Positions 43,098 through 52,447 are shown, counted from the first letter of the stretch. The stretch is 64,000 nucleotides of DNA from Massilia agrisoli (GCF_020831365.1 NZ_JAJHPV010000013.1:496001-560000); one strand, 5' to 3'. The notes: generated from the sequence alone by a model not told the origin. Numbers and translations are program-made.

Positions 43098-44333
43098 ATG
43101 ATTTTGCGACCGATCCTGAAATCGAACAAGCTTGACGACGTCTGCTACGAAATTCGTGGCCCAGCCATGGAAAAGGCCCGCCAGATGGAGGAGGAGGGCC
43201 ACAAGATCATCAAACTGAACATTGGTAACCTGGCCGTGTTCGGGTTCGATCCGCCCGACGAGATCGTGCACGACATGATCCGCAACATGCACGGCGCGGC
43301 CGGCTATACCGACTCCAAAGGCATGTTCGCGCCGCGCAAGGCGGTGATGCACTACACGCAGGAGAAGAACATCGCGGGCGTGACGATCGAGGACATCTAC
43401 CTCGGCAACGGCGCCTCCGAGCTGATCGTGATGGCGATGAACGGCCTGCTGAACAACGGCGACGAAGTGCTGGTGCCCGCGCCCGACTACCCGCTGTGGA
43501 CCGCCGCGGTCAGCCTTTCGGGCGGCAACCCGGTGCACTACGTCTGCGACGAGCAGGCCGGCTGGATGCCCGACGTCGAAGACATGCGCCGCAAGATCAC
43601 CTCGAACACCAAGGCGATCGTCGTCATCAACCCGAACAACCCAACCGGCGCGCTGTATCCGAAAGAGGTCCTGCTCGACATAATCGAGCTGGCGCGCCAG
43701 CACCAGCTGATCGTGCTGGCCGATGAAATCTACGACAAGACCCTGTACGACGGCGAAGAACATATCTCGATGGCGTCGCTGGCCGACGACGTGCTGTTCA
43801 TCACCCTGAACGGCCTGTCGAAGAACTACCGCTCGTGCGGCTACCGGGCCGGCTGGATGGTGGTGTCGGGCGAGAAGCGCCACGCCAAGGACTACATCGA
43901 TGGGCTGAACATGCTCGCCTCGATGCGCCTGTGCGCCAATGCGCCGGGCCAGTTCGCGATCCAGACCGCGCTGGGCGGCTACCAGAGCATCAATGACCTG
44001 GTCGGCCCTGGCGGGCGCCTGCTCAAGCAGCGCGACCTCGCGCACAAGCTGCTGACCGATATTCCGGGCGTTACCTGCGTCAAGCCAAAAGCTGCGCTGT
44101 ACATGTTCCCGCGCCTCGACCCCGTGATGTACCCGATTGCGGATGACCAGCAGTTCGCCTGCGAGCTGCTGTCCGAGGAAAAAGTGCTGATCGTCCAGGG
44201 GACGGGCTTTAACTGGATCGCGCCGGACCACTTCCGGCTGGTGTTCCTGCCCAACTCGGACGACCTTGGCGACGCCTGCGGCCGCATTGCGCGCTTCCTG
44301 GACGGCTACCGCCGTCGCCACGGGCGTGGCTGA
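43098..44333 (+). CDS. alaA: Alanine aminotransferase AlaA
   Basis: A 411-residue PLP aminotransferase from an ATG at 43098 with AGGGA upstream (21 codons shorter than the longest frame). The PLP-lysine is in TLNGLSKNYRSCGYRAGW, and VVINPNNPTGALYP and RHHxxx-type anchor VFLPNSDDLG are present. AlaA makes alanine from pyruvate and glutamate. It is 22 bp before hom, the order alaA-hom seen in many betaproteobacteria. Confidence 0.93.
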   Translation: MILRPILKSNKLDDVCYEIRGPAMEKARQMEEEGHKIIKLNIGNLAVFGFDPPDEIVHDMIRNMHGAAGYTDSKGMFAPRKAVMHYTQEKNIAGVTIEDIYLGNGASELIVMAMNGLLNNGDEVLVPAPDYPLWTAAVSLSGGNPVHYVCDEQAGWMPDVEDMRRKITSNTKAIVVINPNNPTGALYPKEVLLDIIELARQHQLIVLADEIYDKTLYDGEEHISMASLADDVLFITLNGLSKNYRSCGYRAGWMVVSGEKRHAKDYIDGLNMLASMRLCANAPGQFAIQTALGGYQSINDLVGPGGRLLKQRDLAHKLLTDIPGVTCVKPKAALYMFPRLDPVMYPIADDQQFACELLSEEKVLIVQGTGFNWIAPDHFRLVFLPNSDDLGDACGRIARFLDGYRRRHGRG

Positions 44334-44355
44334 CCTCTAATCTGATACGAAGAAT

Positions 44356-45678
44356 ATGAAACCCATCAAAGTAGGCCTGATCGGCCTCGGCGTCGTCGGC
44401 GCCGGAACCTACACCGTCTTGCAGCGTAACAGCGAAGAGATCCGGCGCCGCGCCGGCCGCGCCATCGAGATTTCGATGGTCGCCGTGCGTAACACCGCGC
44501 GCGCCGAAGGCATCGTGGGCGAGGGCGTGAAAGTCGTCACCGACGCCAACCTGGTCGTCAACGACCCGGACATCGAGATCGTCGTCGAACTGATCGGCGG
44601 CTGCGACACCGCGCGCGAACTGGTGCTCAAGGCGATCGCCAACGGCAAGCACGTGGTCACCGCAAACAAGGCGCTGCTGGCGCTGCACGGCAACGAGATT
44701 TTCGCCGCCGCGCAGGAGAAGGGCGTGATGGTCGCGTTCGAGGCGGCGGTGGCGGGCGGCATCCCAATCATCAAGGCGCTGCGCGAAGGCCTGACCGCAA
44801 ACCGTATCGAATCGGTGGCGGGCATCATCAACGGCACCACCAATTTCATCCTGTCCGAAATGCGCGACAAGGGCCTCGACTTCGAGACGGTGCTCAAGCA
44901 GGCGCAGGCCCTTGGCTACGCCGAAGCCGATCCGACCTTCGACATCGAAGGCGTGGACGCCGCGCACAAGCTGACCATCATGTCGGCGATCGCGTTCGGC
45001 ATTCCGGTGCAGTTCGAGAAGGCCTATGTCGAGGGCATCAGCAAGCTGCAGGCGGTCGATATCCGCTATGCCGAGCAGCTGGGCTACCGCATCAAGCTGC
45101 TGGGTATCACCCGCCGCGCCGTGATCAATGGCGTTGAAGGCATCGAGCTGCGCGTGCATCCGACCCTGATTCCGGCCAAGCGCCTGATCGCCAATGTCGA
45201 AGGCGCGATGAACGCGGTGCTGGTGCAGGCTGACGCTGTCGGCGCATCGCTCTACTACGGCAAGGGCGCGGGAGCCGAGCCGACCGCATCGTCGGTGATT
45301 GCCGACCTGGTCGACATCACGCGCCTGGCCACGGCCGACCCGGGCAACCGCGTGCCGCACCTGGCGTTCCAGCCGAACCAGATGACCGACGTGGCGATCC
45401 TGCCGATGGACGAGATCACCACCAGCTACTACCTGCGCGTGTACGTCAAGAACCGCCTGGGCGTGATGGCCGACCTGACGCGCATCCTGGCGGACGCGCG
45501 CATCTCGATCGACGCGGTGTTGCAGAAGGAACCGGCGGAGAACGCGACGCGCCTCGATATCGTCATGCTGACGCACCAGACGCAGGAGAAGAACATCAAC
45601 GACGCGATCGCGAAGATCGAGCAGCTCGCGACGGTGGTGGGACAGGTGGTGAGGATCAGGCTGGAGTCGCTGAGCTAA
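44356..45678 (+). CDS. hom: Homoserine dehydrogenase
   Basis: A 440-residue enzyme. It begins MKPIKVGLIGLGVVGAGTYT (NAD(P)-binding glycine motif), contains the substrate loop KHVVTANKALLALHGNEIF and AGIINGTTNFILSEM, and ends in an ACT domain (YYLRVYVKNRLGVMADLTRI) that should give threonine feedback inhibition. It reduces aspartate semialdehyde to homoserine. thrC would be expected next, but a palindrome lies there instead. Confidence 0.96.
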   Translation: MKPIKVGLIGLGVVGAGTYTVLQRNSEEIRRRAGRAIEISMVAVRNTARAEGIVGEGVKVVTDANLVVNDPDIEIVVELIGGCDTARELVLKAIANGKHVVTANKALLALHGNEIFAAAQEKGVMVAFEAAVAGGIPIIKALREGLTANRIESVAGIINGTTNFILSEMRDKGLDFETVLKQAQALGYAEADPTFDIEGVDAAHKLTIMSAIAFGIPVQFEKAYVEGISKLQAVDIRYAEQLGYRIKLLGITRRAVINGVEGIELRVHPTLIPAKRLIANVEGAMNAVLVQADAVGASLYYGKGAGAEPTASSVIADLVDITRLATADPGNRVPHLAFQPNQMTDVAILPMDEITTSYYLRVYVKNRLGVMADLTRILADARISIDAVLQKEPAENATRLDIVMLTHQTQEKNINDAIAKIEQLATVVGQVVRIRLESLS

Positions 45679-45701
45679 CCGGAAAGAGCGACTTTCCACA
45701 T

Positions 45702-45790
45702 GTAGGGCGGATAAGGCGAAGCCGCATCCGCCGGGTTGGCGTCTCCGTGGCGCCGATTCGGCGGATGCGGCTTTGCCTTATCCGCCCTAC
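45702..45790. repeat. Large palindromic element downstream of hom
   Basis: Two arms of 32 bp (45702-45733 and 45759-45790) pair with a single mismatch (GTAGGGCGGATAAGGC...) around a 25-base spacer. This is like the GC-rich palindromic intergenic repeats seen in several betaproteobacterial genomes. It can also act as a terminator for hom. Confidence 0.75.
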
Positions 45791-45876
45791 TAGGTGAGCT
45801 TGGTCAATGTTCTGGTATCGCTTTTGCAGCTAAGAAGTATTAGTATCTGCTACCAGATTACTATCGGGAATCACCC

Positions 45877-46632
45877 ATGCCGCAAGCGATTACACTCGTC
45901 GACACATTAAAGCGCCTGCTCAAAAGCCGCGGGATAACCTACGGCGAACTGGCGGCGCGGATCGGGATGTCGGAGGCGAGCGTTAAACGGATGTTCTCTC
46001 AAAAGAATTTCACCCTGCAGCGGCTGGACCAGATCCTGGACGCGGCGGGCATCGGTTTCGATGAACTGAACGCGGCGCAGGGCGGCCCGAAGCTGGTCGC
46101 GCAACTGACCCTCGCGCAGGAAAAGGAAATCATCGGCGATCCGCAGCTGCTGGTGGTTGCCGTATCGGCGATGAACCATATCGGCTTCGACGACATCGTA
46201 CGCACCTACACCCTGAGCGAAGCGCAGGTCACTGCCTGCCTGCTGCGCCTCGATAAAATCGGCTTCCTCGAACTGCTGCCGAATAACCGGGTCAAGCTGC
46301 TGATCGCGCGGACCTTCAGCTGGATTGCAAACGGCCCGATCCAGTCCTACTTCCGCAGCGAGGCAGCGGCGGACTACCTGAATGCGCGCTTCGACGGCGC
46401 GGGCGAGGTACTGGGCCTGGTGAACGTGATGCTGTCGAAGCAGTCCAGCGCCGCGCTGATCGAACGGCTTAAGCAGGTCGCCGCCGACATCGCCCAGCAG
46501 CACCAGATTGACGCGCGCGTGCCGCTGGACCAGAAGCAGGCGATGAGCTTCATGCTCGCGGCGCGCCCGTGGGTGCCGCACGCGTTCCAGGCGCTGCTGC
46601 GCCAACCCTCACCTAGCGAGCAATCGTCATGA
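45877..46632 (+). CDS. XRE-family transcriptional regulator
   Basis: A 251-residue protein with an N-terminal Cro/C1-type helix-turn-helix (ITYGELAARIGMSEASVKRM) and a long C-terminal domain of unknown function containing a second regulator-like stretch. It begins MPQAITLVDTLKRLLKSRG. Its stop overlaps the start of the next gene by 4 bp (ATGA), so it is co-transcribed with the transporter-acyltransferase fusion and may sense a lipid-related signal. The arms CTGGTA (45812-45817) and TACCAG (45851-45856) upstream could be an operator. Confidence 0.8.
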   Translation: MPQAITLVDTLKRLLKSRGITYGELAARIGMSEASVKRMFSQKNFTLQRLDQILDAAGIGFDELNAAQGGPKLVAQLTLAQEKEIIGDPQLLVVAVSAMNHIGFDDIVRTYTLSEAQVTACLLRLDKIGFLELLPNNRVKLLIARTFSWIANGPIQSYFRSEAAADYLNARFDGAGEVLGLVNVMLSKQSSAALIERLKQVAADIAQQHQIDARVPLDQKQAMSFMLAARPWVPHAFQALLRQPSPSEQSS

Positions 46633-48515
46633 AACAACAGAGCCAGTTCTCCCTACTGACGCAGCGCCGTTTCGGTCCGTTTTTCTGGACCCAGTTCTTC
46701 GGCGCGTTTAACGACAATGTGTTCAAGACCGCCTTGCTGGTGGTGCTGACCTACGATGCGCTGAGCTGGACCGACATGGCGCCGGCCATGCTCAACAGCC
46801 TGATCCCGGGCCTGTTCATCCTTCCGTACGTGGTGTTCTCGGCCACTGCCGGCCAGATTGCGGACAAGGTCGAGAAGGGGCGGCTGGCGCGCTTCGTCAA
46901 GCTGATCGAGATAGGCATCATGCTGGTCGCCGGCATCGGCTGGATGACGCACAGCCTGTGGATCCTGATTGCCGCGGTGGTCGGCATGGGCGTGCACTCG
47001 ACCCTGTTCGGGCCCGTGAAGTACGCGTACATGCCGCAGCACCTGAAGCCGGAAGAACTCGTTGGCGGCAACGGGCTGGTGGAAATGGGAACCTTTGTCG
47101 GCATTTTGCTCGGGCAGGTGCTGGGCGCCGCGATGGTGCAGGTAAAGCCGTTCGGGATCGAACTGGTGGCAGGGGCCACGCTGCTGTTCGCCGTCATTGG
47201 GCTGGTGGCCAGCTACCGCATACCGCATTCGCCCGCACCTGTGCCGGGGTTGAAAATCAGCCGCAATCCGCTGGCTGAATCGGTGCGCAATATCGCGTTC
47301 TCGCGCCAGAACCGCACGGTGTTCCTGTCGATGCTGGGTAATTCGTGGTTCTGGTTCTACGGCGCGCTGGTGCTGTCGCAGTTCCCGGTGTTCGCCAAAG
47401 ACTACCTGCATGGCGACTACAGCGTGTTCGTCATGCTGCTGACGGTGTTCTCGGTGGGTGTCGGCGCCGGCTCGCTGCTGTGCGAACGGCTGTCGGGACA
47501 CAAGGTGGAAATTGGGCTGGTACCGTTTGGCTCGATCGGCCTGTCGCTGTTCGGGATCGACCTCTATTTTGCGAGCCTTGGCTACACAGGCGCGACGACC
47601 GTCGACATGGCCGGCCTGCTGGCGCAGCCGGGTTCACTGCGCATCCTCGGCGACATCCTGATGCTGGGCGTGTTTGGGGGCTTTTATATCGTGCCGCTGT
47701 TCGCGCTGATCCAGACCCGCTGCGACCCGGCACACCTGTCGCGCACGATTGGCGGCATGAACATCCTGAACGCGCTGTTCATGGTGGCCGCCGCCGGCCT
47801 GGCGATGCTGATGCATGCGCAGGGTTTCACGATTCTCGAGATGTTCCTGGCCACGGCGCTGCTGAACGCCCTTGTTGCGGTGTATATCTTCTCGCTGGTG
47901 CCTGAATTCCTGATGCGCTTCCTCGCCTGGCTGCTGATCCACACGATCCACCGCGTGACGACCGTCGACGTCGAGCGCATCCCCGAAGAGGGGCCTGCTG
48001 TTTTAGTCTGCAACCATGTCAGCTATGTCGATGCGATTGTGATTGGCGCTGCCAGCCCGCGTCCGATCCGCTTCGTGATGGACCACCGCATCTTCAACAC
48101 GCCGATCCTGGGCTGGATCTTCCGCACTGCGAAAGCGATTCCCATCGCAGCGGCAAAGGAAGACCAGTGGGTGATGGAGAAGGCTTACGTGGACATCGCC
48201 AAGGCGCTGCACGATGGCGAGCTGGTTTGCATTTTCCCGGAAGGGAAGCTGACCTCGACCGGCGAGATCAATGAGTTCCGCGGCGGGATCGCCAAGATCA
48301 TCGAACGCAGCCCGGTGCCGGTGATACCGATGGCGCTGCGCGGCCTGTGGGGCAGCCTGCTGACCCGCGATCCGGGCAACCTGTTTGAACGCTCGTTCAC
48401 GCGCGGACCGCGTTCGCGGCTGGCGCTGGCGGTCGGCGTTCCGGTGCCGCCGCAGGAGGCCAGCCCGGAATACCTGTACCAGCAGGTGAGCGCCTTGCGC
48501 GGGGACTGGCGTTAA
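46629..48515 (+). CDS. Lysophospholipid transporter-acyltransferase fusion (LplT/Aas-type)
   Basis: A 628-residue fusion. Residues about 1-430 form a major-facilitator-type transporter with 12 helices (FWTQFFGAFNDNVFKTALLV near the start, like LplT). The C-terminal 200 residues form a PlsC-type acyltransferase with the NHVSYVD box (near residue 461) and FPEGKLTSTGEI. Such fusions flip lysophospholipids inward and re-acylate them. The overlap with the regulator suggests co-regulation. Some annotations call this only an MFS transporter. Confidence 0.87.
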   Translation: MKQQSQFSLLTQRRFGPFFWTQFFGAFNDNVFKTALLVVLTYDALSWTDMAPAMLNSLIPGLFILPYVVFSATAGQIADKVEKGRLARFVKLIEIGIMLVAGIGWMTHSLWILIAAVVGMGVHSTLFGPVKYAYMPQHLKPEELVGGNGLVEMGTFVGILLGQVLGAAMVQVKPFGIELVAGATLLFAVIGLVASYRIPHSPAPVPGLKISRNPLAESVRNIAFSRQNRTVFLSMLGNSWFWFYGALVLSQFPVFAKDYLHGDYSVFVMLLTVFSVGVGAGSLLCERLSGHKVEIGLVPFGSIGLSLFGIDLYFASLGYTGATTVDMAGLLAQPGSLRILGDILMLGVFGGFYIVPLFALIQTRCDPAHLSRTIGGMNILNALFMVAAAGLAMLMHAQGFTILEMFLATALLNALVAVYIFSLVPEFLMRFLAWLLIHTIHRVTTVDVERIPEEGPAVLVCNHVSYVDAIVIGAASPRPIRFVMDHRIFNTPILGWIFRTAKAIPIAAAKEDQWVMEKAYVDIAKALHDGELVCIFPEGKLTSTGEINEFRGGIAKIIERSPVPVIPMALRGLWGSLLTRDPGNLFERSFTRGPRSRLALAVGVPVPPQEASPEYLYQQVSALRGDWR

Positions 48516-48526
48516 AGGCTGTCGCC

Positions 48527-50041
48527 TTAGTGGCTGCCTGAAAAGCGGCCATGGGCCAGCTTCTTGATCTCGTCAAAGTTGACCGGCTTGATCAGGTGGT
48601 GGTCGAACCCGGCCTCGAAGGTGCGCTGGCGCGCATCGCTCTGGCCCCAGCCGGTGAGCGCGATCATCAGGATCGACTGCGAACCGGGCTGGCTGCGGAT
48701 GAGGCGCGCCGCTTCGTAGCCATCCATGCTCGGCATGCCCAGGTCCATCACGATCATGTCGGGCCGCGACCGCTGCGCCGCGCTGACAGCCTCGAAACCG
48801 TCATAGGCGGTGGCTACATTGCAGTTCTCCATTTCAAACAGCGCCTGCAGCGTGTCGGCAGCATCGCGGTTGTCATCGACGACCAGCACCTTTGGCCGAT
48901 GGTCCGCTTCGCCAATGGTCGAGTTGTCCTCGTGCGCATGCTCGACGCAACCGTCGCGCAGGACCGGCAGCGCAACGACAAATTCGCTGCCTTTGCCGAG
49001 GCCTTCGCTGCTGGCCCAGACGCGCCCGCCGTGCATCTCGGCGAACTGGCGCGACAGCGACAGGCCGATGCCAAGGCCGCTGGCGATTTGGCCGGTCGGC
49101 TGGCGGCTTTGCTCGAACATCTCGAAGATGCGTCCAACCGCCGCCGGTTCCAGCCCGATGCCTGAATCCCTGACGTGGATTTCGAGGTTACAGTCCTCGA
49201 CGAAGGCGCGCACTTCGATGCGGCCTTGCGCTGGCGTGAACTTGATGGCGTTCGACAGGATGTTGGCGACGATCTGTACCACCCGCGCATAGTCGGCATA
49301 CAGCACCACTTCTTCTTGCGGCAGGTCGTAGTCGATGGTGACGCGCTTGGCCGCGGCAGCGGTCGAGCACAATTCGGTCACGTGGCCGATGATGGAGGCG
49401 AAGGTGGTATTGGCGCGCTGGAGCGCGATCTTGCCGCTGTTGATGCGCGCGACATCGAGCAGGTCGTCCACCAGGCGGGTGAGGTGGGTGACCTGGCGCT
49501 CGACGACATCGCTCACCTTGGCCACGGCGGGCTGCCCGGGGAACTGGTGTTTGAGCAGGCCCATCGAGGTGCGGATCGGAGCGAGCGGGTTGCGCAGCTC
49601 GTGTCCCAGGCTGGCGAGGAACTCATCCTTGCGGCGGTCCGTCTCGCGCACCTGGTATTGCTTGTCCCTTGCGCGCAGCACGGACTGGAGCGAAGTGATC
49701 AGGGTGAGCGTGCGGACCGGGCGTTCGAGCAGGGTGACGTTGCCAAGGCTGGAGATCGCTTGGCGCACGCCGGGAGAATCGGCGCCGCGGTGGGTCAGCA
49801 GCACGATCGGCAGGTCCGACCAGTTGGGCTGGCATTTGACAAATTCGCCCAGGGTGCGAAGGGCGCCAGTCGGCAGGGCCTCCTCAACGGTCAGCACCGC
49901 GCCGACGCCGACCAGCAGTTGCTCGGCAAGGTCGTTGGCGGTGGCGACGATCAGGTTATCGACCCCTGCCATGGAGAGGATTTTCGACGCCAAGGCAGCG
50001 TCCTGCCCGCTCGGGGCATAGATGAGTACGCGCTTTTCCAT
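48527..50041 (-). CDS. Hybrid histidine kinase paired with KaiC
   Basis: A 504-residue kinase without membrane helices. Residues 1-125 form a receiver-like fold (KRVLIYAPSGQDAALASKIL) without an obvious phospho-acceptor Asp. HisKA has the phospho-His near residue 147 (DEFLASLGHELRNPLAPIRT), HATPase_c has the N and G boxes (NILSNAIKFTPAQ; IASGLGIGLSLSRQ), and a C-terminal receiver has VLVVDDNRDAADTLQALF with Asp in IVMDLGMPSMDG. It follows KaiC by 3 bp, so the two are made from one transcript. The link resembles SasA/CikA acting with KaiC in cyanobacteria, but is inferred. Confidence 0.9.
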   Translation of the reverse strand: MEKRVLIYAPSGQDAALASKILSMAGVDNLIVATANDLAEQLLVGVGAVLTVEEALPTGALRTLGEFVKCQPNWSDLPIVLLTHRGADSPGVRQAISSLGNVTLLERPVRTLTLITSLQSVLRARDKQYQVRETDRRKDEFLASLGHELRNPLAPIRTSMGLLKHQFPGQPAVAKVSDVVERQVTHLTRLVDDLLDVARINSGKIALQRANTTFASIIGHVTELCSTAAAAKRVTIDYDLPQEEVVLYADYARVVQIVANILSNAIKFTPAQGRIEVRAFVEDCNLEIHVRDSGIGLEPAAVGRIFEMFEQSRQPTGQIASGLGIGLSLSRQFAEMHGGRVWASSEGLGKGSEFVVALPVLRDGCVEHAHEDNSTIGEADHRPKVLVVDDNRDAADTLQALFEMENCNVATAYDGFEAVSAAQRSRPDMIVMDLGMPSMDGYEAARLIRSQPGSQSILMIALTGWGQSDARQRTFEAGFDHHLIKPVNFDEIKKLAHGRFSGSH

Positions 50042-50044
50042 GGT

Positions 50045-51544
50045 CTATGCGCTCTCGTCGCCGAACAGCAACTGGCACTGTTCTTCATCGAACGATGGGG
50101 CGCCCGTGAGGATGCCATGGAAGTCGGCGAGCACGTCGCCGACATGCAGGCCATCGCTGCCCATGCTGAACAACCGGATGGCGCGCTCATGCGGTCCGAC
50201 CCGCTTCTTGAATACCGAGATTGCCTGGCGCACCTTTCCGCGCGCCTCGAAGTAGCGCAGCATGATGATGCTGTCGGCCACATAGCTGGCGTCGATCGAT
50301 CCGCTGCCGGGGTTGCCCGGCGATGGGTGGCCGCCAACGATGATGGTGGCGACCCCATGCTGGCCAAGGTAGGTGAGCAGTTCGTGCAGGTGGGTGGCGA
50401 GGAAACGTTCGTCCGGCATCGCCTTCAGGTAACCGTTCAGGCTATCGATGACGATGATGCGCGCGCCGCCGCGTTGGGCGCCCACGACGGTGTGCATGAA
50501 TTCGCCGGGCGACAGCTCGGCAGGATCGATCTGCTGGATGGTCAGCAGGCCGTCCTCGATCGCGCCCTTCAGGTCGATGCCCAAGCCTTCGGAGCGGATC
50601 AGCAGGTTGCCTTCGGCCTCCTCGAACAGGAACATGGCGGCCTTTTCGCCGCGCTGCGTTGCTGCGTAGACGTACTGGCTGCACAGCGACGACTTGCCGG
50701 TGCCTGGCGGGCCGGAAATCAGCGTGCTGGTGCCCTCGTTGAGGCCGCCGCCGGTAAGCGCGTCGAGTTTGGCAATGCCGCTGGAGAGTTGCTTGTGTTC
50801 GCCCTGGGTGCGGGTTTGCGCCGCGACCAGGCGTGGGTAAACGACCAGGCCGCCGGTGACGATTTTATAGTCGTGCGAACCGCCGCGGAAAGCGATGCCG
50901 CGGTACTTGACCACGCGCACCCGGCGCCGTTCGCAACCGTAGGATTGGTTGATCAGTTCGAGCGTAATCACGCCATGCGCCACGCTGCGCACCTGCAGGT
51001 CGCCCGACAGCGCCGTGCGGTCATCGAGGAAGAGGGTAGTGCAACCTTTGCCGGCGAGGTACTGCTTGAGTGCAAGTACCTGGCGGCGGTAGCGCAAGGG
51101 GCTTTCCGCGAGCAGCTGGAGTTCTGACAGCGAGTCGAGTACGACACGGCTCGGCTTGTGCTTTTCGATGGTATCGAGGATGCGCTGGGTGGTCATGCCC
51201 ATCTCGATTTCGGACGGATGGAAAATCGTGAACTGCTGGTCCGGGTGGAGGATGTTCTCACTCGGAATGATGTCCTCTACGTGGATGCCATCCATCGACC
51301 AGCCGTGCGACTGCGCCACCGATTCAAGTTCGACGCGCGTCTCGGCCAGCGTGATGTAGATGACGGATTCGCCGCGCCTTACGCCTTCTTGCAGGAACTG
51401 GAGGGCGAGGGTGGTCTTGCCAGTGCCCGGCTCCCCTTCGATGAGGAACAAGCGGTCGCTTGTGAGTCCGCCCCCGAGGATGGTATCGAGGCCGGCGACG
51501 CCGGTGGACAGGAAGCGCGTGAGGTCGCTGTTTTGGATTTCCAT
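50045..51544 (-). CDS. kaiC: KaiC-like dual-RecA ATPase/kinase
   Basis: A 499-residue protein with two KaiC/RecA-type domains. The CI Walker A is [10 protein letters not shown] (residues 37-44) and the CII Walker A is GPPGTGKSS (278-285). Walker B-type strands are VVLDSLS and IIVIDSLN. The catalytic Glu pair of CII is EE at 308-309; CI has only AE at 67-68. The phosphosite pair of KaiC (Ser431-Thr432) aligns to Ser420-Tyr421 here, so the second site is a Tyr, to be confirmed by alignment. No kaiA or kaiB is near. It pairs with the kinase gene 3 bp downstream. Confidence 0.92.
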   Translation of the reverse strand: MEIQNSDLTRFLSTGVAGLDTILGGGLTSDRLFLIEGEPGTGKTTLALQFLQEGVRRGESVIYITLAETRVELESVAQSHGWSMDGIHVEDIIPSENILHPDQQFTIFHPSEIEMGMTTQRILDTIEKHKPSRVVLDSLSELQLLAESPLRYRRQVLALKQYLAGKGCTTLFLDDRTALSGDLQVRSVAHGVITLELINQSYGCERRRVRVVKYRGIAFRGGSHDYKIVTGGLVVYPRLVAAQTRTQGEHKQLSSGIAKLDALTGGGLNEGTSTLISGPPGTGKSSLCSQYVYAATQRGEKAAMFLFEEAEGNLLIRSEGLGIDLKGAIEDGLLTIQQIDPAELSPGEFMHTVVGAQRGGARIIVIDSLNGYLKAMPDERFLATHLHELLTYLGQHGVATIIVGGHPSPGNPGSGSIDASYVADSIIMLRYFEARGKVRQAISVFKKRVGPHERAIRLFSMGSDGLHVGDVLADFHGILTGAPSFDEEQCQLLFGDESA

Positions 51545-51704
51545 GCAAGGTGCGCTGGTTGAATTTGCCAGCCATAAGGAGTTGCTGACAATATTATATG
51601 AATGGCAAAACGCGTGACGTTCGTTAGGGCGAAGGGTGCATCCGGCGGCTGGGTTTGCGTTTGCGCAAACATGGGGCGGACAAGGGCGGCGGGGCTCGCC
51701 GGGG
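51545..51704. other. Intergenic stretch between kaiC and tRNA-Pro
   Basis: About 160 bp with no credible gene. The part at 51615-51650 carries a degraded piece resembling the GC-rich repeat at 45702-45790. It must hold the promoter of the kaiC operon, which I could not place. Confidence 0.4.
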
Positions 51705-51735
51705 CTGTCAAAAACCCAAAATGCTCTGATATAAT
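51705..51735 (+). promoter_or_regulatory. Promoter of tRNA-Pro
   Basis: CTGTCA (51705-51710) and a perfect TATAAT (51730-51735), spaced 19 bp, end 11 bp before the tRNA. Confidence 0.5.
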
Positions 51736-51746
51736 TCGCAACTCGT

Positions 51747-51823
51747 CGGGGCGTAGCGCAGCCTGGTAGCGTACTTGCATGGGGTGCAAGGGGTCGGAAG
51801 TTCGAATCTTCTCGCCCCGACCA
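51747..51823 (+). tRNA. tRNA-Pro (anticodon GGG)
   Basis: A 77-nt cloverleaf: acceptor CGGGGCG pairs with CGCCCCG, the anticodon stem is CTTGC/GCAAG with loop ATGGGGT and anticodon GGG, and the T-arm has GTTCGAATC. The 3' CCA is encoded. It has its own promoter and terminator. Confidence 0.97.
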
Positions 51824-51841
51824 AGAATTTGTTTTAAAAGC

Positions 51842-51876
51842 AAAGACCTACGTAGATTTTCTACGTAGGTCTTTTT
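51842..51876 (+). terminator. Rho-independent terminator after tRNA-Pro
   Basis: A perfect 15-bp stem (AAAGACCTACGTAGA / TCTACGTAGGTCTTT) with a TTT loop, followed by T-rich sequence. It is symmetric and would stop transcription from either side. Confidence 0.85.
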
Positions 51877-51886
51877 CATTTTCTGT

Positions 51887-52447
51887 TCAGCGGCCAGACC
51901 CAGACTCTTTCGCCATCCCTTTGCGCATGCCGATGCCATCGTGAGCTTCAAACGGTTTGAACTTTTCAGGCTCTCCGGAGTACCCGGGACGTGACAGGAC
52001 GTTCGAACGCTTTGCTTGGGCAGGTTCGATCAACGCCCCCTTGTGACGACCGTTCTTATATGGGGATTCGACCGGGTATAGCATTCCTTCAGTGCATGGA
52101 AAACGTTTGGCGAGTAAAGCGACCATCAGCTTGGCGGCTGCGGTCCGCTGCAACTGTTCTGGCGGCATGTCCTTTAGCGCCCACACTAGATACGCGTCGA
52201 TTTCGTGGGCTTTGACCTTATGCGTGTCACACCATTCTTTTCCTTCGGTCGCGTCAGCAACGCCCGCAAGGTAACCGTCCACGTACTGCAGGTCATACTG
52301 CTGCTGCGCGGTTCGGTCGAACTTCGACGGACCGATCCATCGCTCGACCGCCTAGCTTCCTGACAGGCGGCCAGGTGCATTGATGGGCTGCGCGTGGGAG
52401 AGGTTGGTGATTGTGGCCACGAGGGCCAGCGCGATGGGAGGTTTCAA
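51887..52447 (-). pseudogene. Disrupted Rap1a/Tai-type immunity-like gene
   Basis: A TTG at 52447 with AGGAG six bases upstream starts a signal peptide (LKPPIALALVATITNLSHAQ) but meets an in-frame TAG about 32 codons on. Downstream, in the same frame, lies a 131-codon stretch with a Rap1a-like core (YVDGYLAGVADATEGKEWCD ... KLMVALLAKRFPC). Another frame in between reads MHLAACQEAR, which resembles the middle of Rap1a proteins, so frameshifts are likely. Rap1a/Tai proteins are periplasmic immunity proteins for type VI amidase effectors. The gene sits alone beside a tRNA. The region 52448-52671 holds no gene I can support. Confidence 0.5.

Noticed and set aside
42939-44321. Upstream extension of the Mth938-like frame
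   Set aside because: It overlaps alaA on the other strand; only the last 124 codons look like a real protein.
49175-51127. A 650-codon open frame on the plus strand
   Set aside because: It is antisense to the kaiC and kinase genes, whose Walker and histidine boxes are clear.
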